From: Bdellovibrionales bacterium
Lineage (GTDB): Bacteria > Bdellovibrionota > UBA1018 > CAIMNF01
Assembly (NCBI GenBank): GCA_947502835.1
Contig: CANNBJ010000003.1
Coordinates: 372,001-436,000, forward strand
Length of the DNA stretch: 64,000 bases
Direction: 5' to 3'
Shown: positions 15,696 to 23,890 of the stretch, piece after piece
Layout: the number at the start of each line of letters is the position of its first letter
How positions within the stretch are numbered: position 1 is the first letter of the stretch
Made by a program: the position numbers and the translations under genes
The notes under the pieces: generated by a model
The model's database searches: none
What the model was told of the DNA's origin: nothing
Seen by the model: only the letters and a program-made list of their open reading frames with translations

Positions 15696-17786
15696 ATGAA
15701 TCAGGCAGCCGGCCAGTCATCCCGAGTTGGAAAAAATCCGGATGTCATCATGGGTGTGGGAATCATTGCCATTCTCGCGATCATGATCGTCCCTATGCCG
15801 GCATTTCTGTTGGATCTTTTGATTTCCCTCGGAATCGCAGTCTCAATCATCATGTTGGCCACTTCGGTCAATGTGAAGAGAGCGCTTGAGTTCAGTGCTT
15901 TTCCCACGATGCTCCTTTTGGTGACCCTGTTCCGGCTTTCACTCAATGTTGCTACCACCAGGGTGATTCTCCTTCGTGGAGCTGAAGCAGGCACATCCGC
16001 TGCGGGCTCCGTGATTCACTCCTTCGGAGAGTTTGTTGTTGGCGGCAATTACGCGGTTGGGATTGTTGTTTTCGCAATTCTTGTTGTGATCAATTTCGTG
16101 GTGATTACAAAAGGTGCCGGTCGCGTTGCAGAAGTCTCGGCACGGTTCACCTTGGATGCATTGCCGGGAAAGCAAATGTCGATTGATGCCGATCTGAATG
16201 CCGGGGCGATCAATGAGGAAGAGGCCCGCCGAAGGAGACAGGAGATCGCGCGAGAGGCCGAGTTTTACGGGGCGATGGACGGTGCGAGCAAGTTTGTTCG
16301 TGGAGATGCAATTGCAGGCATCCTCATTGTATTCATCAACATGATCGGCGGGATCATCATCGGAACCTTGCAGAGAGGGATGAGTCTTGCCGATGCAGCC
16401 CAAACCTTTACTTTGCTCACGATCGGAGATGGATTGGTGACTCAGATCCCGGCTCTGATTGTCTCCACCGCAGCAGGTATTATCGTCACCCGTTCGGGAG
16501 GACAGAATGATTTGGGCACCGATCTCGGATCCCAGGTGTTTTCCCAGCCAAAGGCGCTCTATGCAGGTGCCGGGGTGATGGCGGCACTCGGAGTGGTTCC
16601 GGGGCTGCCCTTCGTTCCATTTGCCTTGCTCGGGGGCGGATTTGGCCTTCTCGCAAATCGGATTGCGACAAGGGAGAAAGACAGGTTGATTGAGGAGTCC
16701 AAGCGCAAGGAAGTGGAGAAGCTCAAGAAAGAGCCCGAGAAAATCGAGAATCTGCTTGGGGTTGATCCGCTTGAGCTCGAGGTTGGATATGGGCTTGTGA
16801 ACCTTGTGGACGGTGAGAAGGACGGGGATTTGCTTGAGCGAATCACCGGCATCCGGAAACAATTTGCGATGGATATGGGGATTGTTGTTCCTCCGCTCCG
16901 GATCCGGGACAACCTTGAGTTGAAACCGGGAGACTATCAGGTGCTTCTGAAGGGTGTGGCGATCGCGCAAGGTTCCCTTATGGTTGGGCATCTCTTGGCG
17001 ATGGATCCGGGGAATGTGACTGATAAGGTCAGGGGAATTCCAACCAAGGAGCCCGCATTCGGACTGGACGCTCTATGGATTTCCGCGGCGGACAAGGACC
17101 AGGCGAACTACGCGGGTTATACTGTCGTGGATCTCAGTACTGTGATTGCCACCCACTTGACCGAGGTGATTCGGTCCAATATCTCGGAATTGCTCGGTCG
17201 ACAGGAACTCCAGACACTCCTTGACGGGGTCAAGCAAAATGCACCGAAAGTGGTGGAGGATCTCATTCCTTCGGTGCTTCAAACCGGAACCGTGCTTAAG
17301 GTCTTGAAGAATCTGCTTCGCGAGGGGGTTTCGATCCGGGATCTCAAGACTGTTTTGGAAGCACTCGGGGAGATGGCACCCCATCAAAAAGATGCCAACT
17401 TCCTTACCGAGCATGTGCGCGCGGCACTGAGCCGGACCATCACAAAGAAGCTTGTTGGTTTTGACGGGCAGCTCACCCTCTTGACCTTGGATAAGCATGT
17501 GGAAGAGACCATTGCCTCCGGCATCATCCAGACAGACCAGGGGCCGCAGTTGTCACTTGATCCTGAGTTCGTGAGACAGTTTGTTTCCCAGTTGAATGAG
17601 CAGGCTTCGCAGTTGTTGCAGGAGACAAGTCAGGCAGTGGTTCTTTGTTCTCCGCTGATCCGCTTCCATGTGAAACAACTCGTGGATCGCTTCATTCCGA
17701 ATGTAACAGTTCTTTCCCACAATGAGCTCAGTCCGTCTGTTAATATCCGTTCTTTTGGTACAGTGAGGTTAGCGTATGCAAGTTAA
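15696..17786 (+). CDS. flhA: Flagellar export gate protein FlhA
   Basis: 696 residues, family length. The N-terminal half has eight predicted spans and the FHIPEP signature region (RLSLNVATTRVILL and the loop GRVAEVSARFTLDALPGKQMSIDADLNAGAINEEEARRRR, which lines the proton path). The C-terminal cytosolic domain (about 350-696) docks chaperone-substrate complexes and forms the nonameric ring. It includes DPLELEVGYGLVNLVD and TVLKVLKNLLREGVSIRDLKTVLEAL. Together with FliP-Q-R and FlhB it makes the export gate. The last 11 bases overlap flhF. Confidence 0.98.
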   Translation: MNQAAGQSSRVGKNPDVIMGVGIIAILAIMIVPMPAFLLDLLISLGIAVSIIMLATSVNVKRALEFSAFPTMLLLVTLFRLSLNVATTRVILLRGAEAGTSAAGSVIHSFGEFVVGGNYAVGIVVFAILVVINFVVITKGAGRVAEVSARFTLDALPGKQMSIDADLNAGAINEEEARRRRQEIAREAEFYGAMDGASKFVRGDAIAGILIVFINMIGGIIIGTLQRGMSLADAAQTFTLLTIGDGLVTQIPALIVSTAAGIIVTRSGGQNDLGTDLGSQVFSQPKALYAGAGVMAALGVVPGLPFVPFALLGGGFGLLANRIATREKDRLIEESKRKEVEKLKKEPEKIENLLGVDPLELEVGYGLVNLVDGEKDGDLLERITGIRKQFAMDMGIVVPPLRIRDNLELKPGDYQVLLKGVAIAQGSLMVGHLLAMDPGNVTDKVRGIPTKEPAFGLDALWISAADKDQANYAGYTVVDLSTVIATHLTEVIRSNISELLGRQELQTLLDGVKQNAPKVVEDLIPSVLQTGTVLKVLKNLLREGVSIRDLKTVLEALGEMAPHQKDANFLTEHVRAALSRTITKKLVGFDGQLTLLTLDKHVEETIASGIIQTDQGPQLSLDPEFVRQFVSQLNEQASQLLQETSQAVVLCSPLIRFHVKQLVDRFIPNVTVLSHNELSPSVNIRSFGTVRLAYAS

Positions 17787-19152
17787 GAAGTTCGAAGCAC
17801 CGACTCTTCAGGAAGCCCTGGACACCATCAAGCGGGAGCTTGGACCTGAGGCGATTATTCTTCAGACCAAGCAGAATCGCCGAGGATTCGGACTGATGTC
17901 GAAGGGGTCGGTGGAGGTTACTGCTGCCGTTTCTGAGCGAGCGGTGGAAAAGAAGGCAGCCGTTGAAAAACGCATTCCGGACGTTTACAAAGCAAAGCTT
18001 GTGCAGGCTCCCGCTTCGAAACAGGCGGATCTGTATGAAAACTACCTGGAGAAAAAGCTTGAACGTGATCGAGTCCAGTTGAGCGGTGATTCGAGGGGCT
18101 CGAAGAAGATCACAGCCACCCGATATGCAGACATCCAGGATGAGGGGCAGGCTGTGATTGAGAATCCCGTCCGCAATGATGTTCCCGAGTATCAGGCACC
18201 TGCCGAGATTTCTGCTGCAGTCGATCATTTCGCGGGCGCACGAGAGAGTTCGATCGCTTCCATTCAGGAAGAAGTACAAAACTTGAAGCGTCTTGTGGAG
18301 GAGCTCAGGAAGGATCGAAAACGTCCGGAGTATCTTGACTCAGACTCACCTTATTCAGCGACGGATGCCCTTGAAACGGCCTATGACCTTATGGTCCAGA
18401 GCGGGGTGGAACGTCGCCATGCGATTGAGGTGATGCGGGATGTTTCCCGGGGTTTGAATGTCGAAAAGCGCGCGGATCATGATTCGGTTCTCGATATGGT
18501 TGCGGAACAACTCTTGAAGAGAACGACAATCGAAAATTTCTTTGAGGGACGTTTGTCTCTTGAGAACCAAAGAATCCAGGCCTTTGTCGGTCCCGCAGGG
18601 GCAGGCAAGACCGCATTGATTGCAAAGCTGGGGACGCACGCCAGTCGGGGGAGACATGAAAAGGTCGGCATCATCCGCGTAAATCTGTCGAACGAGGAGA
18701 GCGTGGACCCGCTTGTGATTCTCTCGAAGGCGCTCCATGTGCCCTATCGGGCAGTGACCAGCGGGGAGGAGTTGCAGGTGGCGATTCAGGACATGAGTCA
18801 GTGTGAGCGCCTTTTCATTGACACTCCCGGGATCCCGGTTCGGGATCAGTCTGCGATCCGGAGGCTCGGATTGATCTTGTCGAGCCAGTCTGCCATCCGT
18901 ATTTCTTTGGTGGTGAATGCGACTACCCGGGATCAGGAACTTAGGGAGGTTGCTCGATCCTTCAAGGAGTTGGGCCCGAGAACCCTGATGTTTACCCGGC
19001 TGGATGAAGTTTTCAGCCTCGGAAGTGTTTACTCCTTGTCACAGCACCTTGGAATCCCGGTATCTGTGTTTTCCAATGGCAGGAAGGTGACGGAGAATTG
19101 GGAGAATGCTACAGCCGAGCGCCTCACGGCATCGATCTTGAACATTCTTTGA
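17776..19152 (+). CDS. flhF: FlhF-like SRP-type GTPase with degenerate G motifs
   Basis: 458 residues. The start MQVKKFEAPTLQEALDTIKRELGPEAIILQTK is the FlhF B domain. A long linker leads to an NG domain with P-loop GPAGAGKTALIAKLG. Other G motifs diverge: the usual DTYRIxAxEQL is replaced by RVNLSNEESVDPL, DTAGR by DTPGI, and TKLD by TRLD. FlhF normally fixes the number and place of polar flagella, with FlhG stimulating its GTPase. Here fliA follows directly and no flhG is present. GTP binding may survive, but catalysis could be altered. The identification is supported by the B domain and by overlap with flhA. Confidence 0.88.
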   Translation: MQVKKFEAPTLQEALDTIKRELGPEAIILQTKQNRRGFGLMSKGSVEVTAAVSERAVEKKAAVEKRIPDVYKAKLVQAPASKQADLYENYLEKKLERDRVQLSGDSRGSKKITATRYADIQDEGQAVIENPVRNDVPEYQAPAEISAAVDHFAGARESSIASIQEEVQNLKRLVEELRKDRKRPEYLDSDSPYSATDALETAYDLMVQSGVERRHAIEVMRDVSRGLNVEKRADHDSVLDMVAEQLLKRTTIENFFEGRLSLENQRIQAFVGPAGAGKTALIAKLGTHASRGRHEKVGIIRVNLSNEESVDPLVILSKALHVPYRAVTSGEELQVAIQDMSQCERLFIDTPGIPVRDQSAIRRLGLILSSQSAIRISLVVNATTRDQELREVARSFKELGPRTLMFTRLDEVFSLGSVYSLSQHLGIPVSVFSNGRKVTENWENATAERLTASILNIL

Positions 19153-19182
19153 TTGAGTTCGTGGATATGTATTGGTTAGAAT
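19153..19182 (+). promoter_or_regulatory. Candidate sigma-70 promoter for fliA
   Basis: TTGAGT (19153-19158) and TAGAAT (19177-19182) with an 18-base spacer lie in the 63-base gap between flhF and fliA. This would allow fliA to be expressed separately from the long export-gate operon. Sequence match is good for both boxes, but there is no experimental support. Confidence 0.45.
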
Positions 19183-19215
19183 GAAAAGTGTGAATCTTGC
19201 CATGGAAGGGTGAGT

Positions 19216-20247
19216 ATGGGAACGACAGCGAAGTCAGCAATACAAAAGTACAAAAAAAACGACCCTGAGAAGCAAAAAGCCGTGAAGAGTGCGGCGCCAT
19301 CCCAGGCGCAGAAGTCGGTGGCTTCAAAAAGCAATCAATCGAACGTTGATGCAGTTGTGGCGAGCGGTTCAGTAGCCAATGCGATTGAGTCCATCCAGAT
19401 TGCCGGTGCAAAAATAGGCGAGGCTAATGCGCTTCAAAAGGAGCTGGAAAAGGAACTGGTCCAGGATCTTTCGTACACCAACAAATTGGTGAAGGGAGAT
19501 TTCTCGCCCGTAAACACCAATCGCGACCGATTGATTCGCGAGTATGGCGGGCTCATCAAGTTCATCGCTCAAAAAATTGCTGCGAGACTTCCCTCGAATA
19601 TCGAGTTGGATGACCTGATCAGTTCAGGTGTGATCGGATTGATGGATGCGATCGACAAATATGATTCCAGTCGAGATAACAAATTCAAGACATATGCGGA
19701 GTTCCGGATACGCGGAGCAATTTTGGACGAACTTCGCTCCCAGGACTGGGTTCCCCGATCCATCCGTGAGAAGGCCAAGATTCTTGAGCGAGCCTATTCA
19801 AAAATCGAACAGCTGAAGGGCAGGCAGGCGACCGACGATGAGGTCTGCATCGAGCTTGGAATGACTTCGGAGCAGTATCATGAAATGCTCAATGAAGTTC
19901 GGAGCGTTTCTTTGCTCTCTTACGATGACCTTACCAATCTTTCAAACGCAGACAAACGAACCCTTCATGGGAACGGGGAGGCAGGAAGCAAGGTTCCGAC
20001 TCCCTTCAGCGAAGTTAGTGTGGCCCATCTTAAGAAACTCGTCGCCGAGGCCATCGAAGATTTGCCTGAAAAGCAGCGATTGGTCTTATCCCTTTATTAC
20101 TATGAGGATCTGAATCTGAAAGAGATCGGCCGGGTATTGGATGTCACCGAGTCGAGGGTGAGTCAGCTCCATTCCCAGGCGATTTTCAAATTGAAGGCAC
20201 GGCTGAAGAATCACTGGGACGATTTTGTTTCCATGATGAGTGCCTAG
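19216..20247 (+). CDS. fliA: Flagellar sigma factor FliA (sigma-28) with long N-terminal extension
   Basis: 343 residues; typical FliA proteins have about 240-260. The core begins near residue 100 with region 2 (REYGGLIKFIAQKIAARLPSNIELDDLISSGVIGLMDAIDKYD), then the FliA-type segment FKTYAEFRIRGAILDELRSQDWVPRSIR. Region 4 (LPEKQRLVLSLYYYEDLNLKEIGRVLDVTESRVSQLHSQAI) closes the protein. It directs RNA polymerase to late flagellar and chemotaxis promoters. The first ~100 residues are Ala/Lys/Ser-rich with no known domain. ATG 19216 has GGAAGGG at 19204-19210; a GTG at 19210 is less likely. Confidence 0.93.
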   Translation: MGTTAKSAIQKYKKNDPEKQKAVKSAAPSQAQKSVASKSNQSNVDAVVASGSVANAIESIQIAGAKIGEANALQKELEKELVQDLSYTNKLVKGDFSPVNTNRDRLIREYGGLIKFIAQKIAARLPSNIELDDLISSGVIGLMDAIDKYDSSRDNKFKTYAEFRIRGAILDELRSQDWVPRSIREKAKILERAYSKIEQLKGRQATDDEVCIELGMTSEQYHEMLNEVRSVSLLSYDDLTNLSNADKRTLHGNGEAGSKVPTPFSEVSVAHLKKLVAEAIEDLPEKQRLVLSLYYYEDLNLKEIGRVLDVTESRVSQLHSQAIFKLKARLKNHWDDFVSMMSA

Positions 20248-20249
20248 GC

Positions 20250-20729
20250 TCAAGCGGCGGCTTTCGATTCCCCGGAAGGGGGTTCTTCGGTCCCGGAGGC
20301 AGGTGCTTCTGCTGCAGCGGTTGCTCCCGTGGTTTCCTCCGGAGGGCTCATTTGCATCCCCTTGAGCTCCGTAACCCTTGAGAAACAGCGGTAGAACTTC
20401 CTGGCAGGAAAGGGGTTCTCCTCAGTAGGCATGCAGTTCATGATTCTTCCGGAGGAGATTTGTTCATGCAGATGCGACATCGTGACTTTATAGGTCAAGT
20501 CGTGCCCACTGAATTTCACCTGGATCTCAAGTTCCTGATCAATGGAAAATTTCTCCGTGCAAAAAAAAGAGAACCACGACTCGCTCAGTTCGTTAATCAG
20601 GGCATACCCCTGAAACTCCTGGTTTCCGAATTTGGGGGCTGTGATTTTCACTGCGACTCTCTTCAATCGACGATCTCCCATGAAAAGGTGAGCAATGCTG
20701 CTGGCGCCTGTTGCGATATTCTGTCTCAT
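20250..20729 (-). CDS. Putative PilZ-like small protein with degenerate ligand motif
   Basis: 159 residues, convergent with fliA and ending 2 bases from it. An RRLKR cluster near residues 20-24 is followed by a beta-rich segment of ~75 residues (VAVKITAPKFGNQEFQGYALINELSESWFSFFC to YKVTMSHLHE). The layout recalls PilZ domains, where RxxxR and D/NxSxxG bind cyclic-di-GMP; here the second motif is NELSESW and does not match, so binding is doubtful. The tail is a ~35-residue Ala/Glu/Pro/Ser-rich extension. The position next to a flagellar cluster fits a motility or signalling role, but this is inference. ATG 20729 has GGAAGG touching it; an ATG at 20681 is an alternative start. Confidence 0.5.
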   Translation of the reverse strand: MRQNIATGASSIAHLFMGDRRLKRVAVKITAPKFGNQEFQGYALINELSESWFSFFCTEKFSIDQELEIQVKFSGHDLTYKVTMSHLHEQISSGRIMNCMPTEENPFPARKFYRCFSRVTELKGMQMSPPEETTGATAAAEAPASGTEEPPSGESKAAA

Positions 20730-20738
20730 CCTTCCATG

Positions 20739-20767
20739 ATTCTCGCTGATTCAGGATCGGTCGTCAA
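20739..20767 (-). promoter_or_regulatory. Candidate promoter for the PilZ-like gene
   Basis: On the minus strand, TTGACG (20767-20762) and GAGAAT (20744-20739) are spaced 17 bases. Transcription would start only about 3 bases before the ATG at 20729, so the mRNA would be nearly leaderless. Alternatively the true start codon is the ATG at 20681. Weak evidence. Confidence 0.3.
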
Positions 20768-20771
20768 TCCT

Positions 20772-20787
20772 GTGTCATTACAGACAC
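20772..20787. repeat. Short inverted repeat in the divergent PilZ-like/pilin region
   Basis: GTGTC (20772-20776) and GACAC (20783-20787) flank ATTACA. It sits between two divergent transcription units and could be a regulator site or the base of a small hairpin. Five-base arms can arise by chance. Confidence 0.25.
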
Positions 20788-20839
20788 TTGTGGCATCACG
20801 GGCGGGGACTCTAAATCTTATTTATTTAAAAAGGGGATC

Positions 20840-20868
20840 TTGACGGGGAGAGTGGCGGGGGTCATACT
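20840..20868 (+). promoter_or_regulatory. Strong sigma-70-type promoter for the Flp pilin gene
   Basis: TTGACG (20840-20845) and CATACT (20863-20868) are separated by exactly 17 bases. Transcription would begin near 20875, about 70 bases ahead of the ATG at 20946. No other gene precedes it on this strand, so it defines a single-gene unit. Confidence 0.55.
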
Positions 20869-20945
20869 GAATATAGGATCAAAAAGATCAAGTTTTGATC
20901 GGTTCTGCCGATACGAACTTGGGGGTCGATTTGGAGGGAAGATCG

Positions 20946-21152
20946 ATGGAAAAAATGAGTTTGATGACAAGAATTCGAAGAAAATTAACGAATCGCTCAG
21001 GGCAGTCGACGACAGAATACATCCTGATCCTTGCGATTGTGGTGATGATTGCCAGCAAGATGAAGAACAAACTGCAGGGAACCGTGGACAACGCGGTAGG
21101 CGGCGTCGACAAGATCATCCAGGGTACTGTGAACGAGATGGGAAGTCAGTAG
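20946..21152 (+). CDS. Orphan Flp-type pilin precursor
   Basis: 68 residues. A short basic leader (MTRIRRKLTNRSG) ends at Gly19, followed by QSTTEY and a hydrophobic stretch ILILAIVVMIA. This is the Flp motif G-x4-E-Y, cleaved after Gly by a TadV/CpaA-type prepilin peptidase. The remainder is an amphipathic helix ending GTVNEMGSQ. Flp pilins assemble into thin Tad pili, but no tad/cpa genes lie in the window. GGAGG (20933-20937) is 8 bases from the ATG, and the earlier in-frame start at 20895 is rejected. It has its own promoter and terminator. It might instead be a small pseudopilin used by another machine. Confidence 0.75.
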   Translation: MEKMSLMTRIRRKLTNRSGQSTTEYILILAIVVMIASKMKNKLQGTVDNAVGGVDKIIQGTVNEMGSQ

Positions 21153-21175
21153 CCTCAATCATAAAGTTTGGAATC

Positions 21176-21218
21176 AAACCGGAAGAGGGCTCCCTCCCCC
21201 TTCCGGTTTTTATTTTTT
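21176..21218 (+). terminator. Rho-independent terminator after the Flp pilin gene
   Basis: AAACCGGAA (21176-21184) pairs with TTCCGGTTT (21201-21209) around a G-rich/C-rich loop that can extend the stem (GAGGG with CCCTC). A T-rich tract runs to 21218. It overlaps the stop codon of the opposing EI24-like gene, whose transcripts could also end here. Confidence 0.8.
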
Positions 21219-21929
21219 GAGAAACACAAGCGTTCCTGCGATCACGGAGATGGGGAGTGCGAATAGATTGATTACGGGGATGCTGAAAAGGAGAAGGGTG
21301 ATCAATCCAAAGCCCAACGACCGGAAGAAGTTCGACCGGATCCAAGAGATGGATCCCCACAGACCCACGGTGCGCCGGCTCAAGGGATAGCTGAGAAAGG
21401 TGAATGCCTGGACCAAGGCAAGTCCGGGAATGCTCAGAAGCCCGATCACGGGGATCAGTCCAACCACAAACAGGGTCAATGTGAGGAAAAGAGTGAAACC
21501 CGTCTTTCTGAGATCGATCAGAAACACATGGATCAATCTTCCGAGGGTGGTTGCGGGGGGGCATTCGCCGCATGCGATCTCTGTTTTTTCGGCCAGAATG
21601 TCGTTGAAAGGGGATGCGAAAAGTTGAATCAGGAGCCCGAGGCCCAAGGCTGAGAAGTAGAGAAGGAGAGCGCCGGCCAGCACGGAGAGAAGTCCGCTGC
21701 CAAAGTTTGAATAGGCTCCGAGGATCCCCTGAAAGAGACTTTGGAAGGTACTCCAGAGACCGATCAGGACACCATAGATCACGCTCGAGACCACAACAAG
21801 TGTGATCGCCATGGGAAGAATGAAAAGGCCGAGAAGTTTCGGGTTCTCCAGCAAAAGCCCGAGAACACGCAAGGGGGAGGTGAAACCTTGAAGGAATTCC
21901 CTAGATCTTGAAGCCAAGGTCGAGTGCAT
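21210..21929 (-). CDS. EI24/CysZ-like integral membrane protein
   Basis: 239 residues with about six spans. It begins with a soluble segment FLQGFTSPLRVLGLLLENPKLLGLFILPM, which is typical of the EI24 domain. The loop FASPFNDILAEKTE (about residue 110-125) matches the CysZ/EI24 consensus of a P-F-x-D-x-L-x-E-x-x-E type. CysZ imports sulfate in Escherichia coli; other EI24 proteins have no assigned substrate. The start lies 29 bases inside the upstream outer-membrane gene, with AGGA 8 bases ahead, so the two are probably co-transcribed. The substrate here is unknown. Confidence 0.75.
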   Translation of the reverse strand: MHSTLASRSREFLQGFTSPLRVLGLLLENPKLLGLFILPMAITLVVVSSVIYGVLIGLWSTFQSLFQGILGAYSNFGSGLLSVLAGALLLYFSALGLGLLIQLFASPFNDILAEKTEIACGECPPATTLGRLIHVFLIDLRKTGFTLFLTLTLFVVGLIPVIGLLSIPGLALVQAFTFLSYPLSRRTVGLWGSISWIRSNFFRSLGFGLITLLLFSIPVINLFALPISVIAGTLVFLKK

Positions 21930-23007
21930 AGCGACGGTCCTGTTTGATTCCCGGGTTCAATCCGAGCTCTTCTCCGTAGGTTGCAAGATTCAGGGAGAAG
22001 ATCACAAGATCCACTCCCAATCCGGCGGTGAAATATCCCTGGTTCAATCCCGTACGCACATTGAAGACAGACCAAGTGCCCTGAGCACCCAAATGAAGGG
22101 TACGGTAAAAGCTTCCGTTTTCATTGTTTCCGATGTCGGTGGATTCGAGTGCAAAAAGAACCCGATCCAGTCCGATCCAGTCCTTTCTTTCCGCACTCAA
22201 CCCAAAATTGACCGAGCGATTGGTGGCATACGGACCATTTGGCCAGTTCTTGATGGGCTTTCCGAGGTTGGTGTATTTTCCTCCAAGCACGTTGTTGATC
22301 GCGAAAGAGACTTGATAGTCAAATCCCCCGGTTTTCCAATGGGGGCGGAAAGTCGTTCCCAGATCCAGGTCCACACCCGCACCGCTTCCCCCTTGGATTG
22401 CATTTGAGGTGCTTGTGCCGCTGAAGAAGTCCTGAACACTGAAATTCCGGGAGCTGGCCCGAATCTGTGTATGAAGGTTTGCTCCGACAACCAATCGATC
22501 CTCGTCGAGGAGGCGACGGCTCAGGTTGATGACCGGTCCCGCGGAAATTGCAGTATTCACATCAATTTGTCCCGAGTTCGAGAGGAGGGGGAGTGATTGG
22601 GCGGAAAAAAACAATCCTGCGCCCATGGACCATTTGTCAGTGATGAAATTCCTGAAATGGAGTGCGATGGGAATGACCTGAAGTCTCGCGTACAAGGGAT
22701 CCCCCACGGAATCGGAGAATGTGCTGAGTCCGTCCCCGGACTTGAATAGACTGCCGAGGGTGCTGAGTGTGCCTGAGCCGCTTTCAAGTGAGATCTTCGC
22801 GATTTGGAGGAGGTTTTCAGGGTTGTCCGCGGAACGGGCAGGATTGGCAAAGAAGTTTTCCTCGAATTGTCCGACAGTGTACCGGATGTCACCCATTCCC
22901 GCAGTGCGAACACTGTGGAAGTCGCGCAGAATGGGATGGTAGGCATGGGCTGTCTGGAGGTGGAGCAGGGGGAGTACAGTCAAAAGGATTTTTGTTCGGT
23001 GTTTCAT
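21901..23007 (-). CDS. Predicted outer-membrane beta-barrel protein
   Basis: 368 residues. A signal peptide (KILLTVLPLLHLQTAHA) is followed by alternating hydrophobic/polar strands with many Gly and aromatic residues. The C-terminus ALDLGFKI ends in a pattern of the kind read by the BAM complex. The early segment HSVRTAGMGDIRYTVGQFEENFFANPA resembles the start of PorV/UPF0164-type barrels, where a mature protein opens with a GxGxxxxA..D..A..NPA motif. The gene is 10 bases downstream of a lipoprotein gene and likely acts with it. No specific function can be given. Confidence 0.6.
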   Translation of the reverse strand: MKHRTKILLTVLPLLHLQTAHAYHPILRDFHSVRTAGMGDIRYTVGQFEENFFANPARSADNPENLLQIAKISLESGSGTLSTLGSLFKSGDGLSTFSDSVGDPLYARLQVIPIALHFRNFITDKWSMGAGLFFSAQSLPLLSNSGQIDVNTAISAGPVINLSRRLLDEDRLVVGANLHTQIRASSRNFSVQDFFSGTSTSNAIQGGSGAGVDLDLGTTFRPHWKTGGFDYQVSFAINNVLGGKYTNLGKPIKNWPNGPYATNRSVNFGLSAERKDWIGLDRVLFALESTDIGNNENGSFYRTLHLGAQGTWSVFNVRTGLNQGYFTAGLGVDLVIFSLNLATYGEELGLNPGIKQDRRYALDLGFKI

Positions 23008-23017
23008 CGGTTATTCC

Positions 23018-23818
23018 TTATTGAAGTCCGAGGATGAGGATGAGTTGCTGGCGTTTCAACCCGGATCCTGCACCGGGAGGGGCTTGGGTCAAAAGCTCAT
23101 TGATGGAGGAAAGGATACCAGTCTGATTCCCTGTGAATTCGCCAATTCGTTGTTCGGCAGTATCAAGAGCGGACCACAGCATGTTGAGAGATGCTGTGCC
23201 ATCCCAGTCGCCCGGGGCAGTTAGATCCGGGGTGGTACCCCCGTCCGGGAAACCGGCTGTGGCGACACACTGTAGTGCATCACCCGCACAGGCGGTGGGA
23301 TCGGTTACGATGTCACTCGCGGAAAGGACTCCATCCGCTCCCACTGCTTGGGCGAGTACGGTATTAAACATGGTAATCGAAGACAGGAACTGCGAAAACG
23401 CCCTCAGTTTTGGATTCGCATTGGAAATGGTACCGTTGCTCGCATAGGTTTCCTGAATGAGCACTCGATTTGCCGCTGTTGCGACATTTCTTCCTGCGAT
23501 CAATTCCGCCATGCTCGAGAGCGTTCGTCCGTTTCCAAGTGAGGTTCCGAGTGCACTGATCAGGTCCGAGAAGGAAAACACGCGAGCCTGTCCCAGACGG
23601 GCGAGCGAGGTTTCATTGATTCTGATGTCGGCATAGGAGTCCGAAAGCGCCTGGTAGTGTTCCAGGGCGCAAGGGAAGTCATTCCGATCGAGACATGCCC
23701 GAGCTGCATCGAGATGTTGCTCATCGTTTGACGGACTTGAAAGTCCACCGTACAGATTGCATCCGGAAAGAGTGACCAGCAAGAGGAGGAGACCTGAATT
23801 GGATGGGGTTTTCATCAT
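23018..23818 (-). CDS. Predicted lipoprotein of unknown function
   Basis: 266 residues. The signal peptide ends in the lipobox LSGC (LLLLLVTLSGCN), so Cys20 is the likely lipidation site. The next segment (DAARACLDRNDFPCALEHYQAL) has the pattern of a TPR-like helical hairpin. The rest is Ala/Ser/Thr-rich, with three further Cys (DPTACAGDALQCVATAG). The gene lies 72 bases after gspN on the same strand and 10 bases before an outer-membrane barrel. This suggests a cell-envelope module that may be read through from the gsp operon. Confidence 0.6.
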   Translation of the reverse strand: MMKTPSNSGLLLLLVTLSGCNLYGGLSSPSNDEQHLDAARACLDRNDFPCALEHYQALSDSYADIRINETSLARLGQARVFSFSDLISALGTSLGNGRTLSSMAELIAGRNVATAANRVLIQETYASNGTISNANPKLRAFSQFLSSITMFNTVLAQAVGADGVLSASDIVTDPTACAGDALQCVATAGFPDGGTTPDLTAPGDWDGTASLNMLWSALDTAEQRIGEFTGNQTGILSSINELLTQAPPGAGSGLKRQQLILILGLQ

Positions 23819-23890
23819 TCAAGAAGTGTAACGGACTTGCGGCGCGTGAATGAAGTGATAATTTCTTAACAGACGAATCAAACCACCGGA

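Noticed and set aside
15939-16991. 350-residue open frame on the minus strand inside flhA
   Set aside because: Shadow of a strongly conserved gene; His/Asn-rich low-quality protein with no ribosome site or family pattern.
20250-20729. Firm PilZ cyclic-di-GMP receptor call
   Set aside because: RRLKR fits, but the D/NxSxxG motif is missing, so only a PilZ-like label is given.
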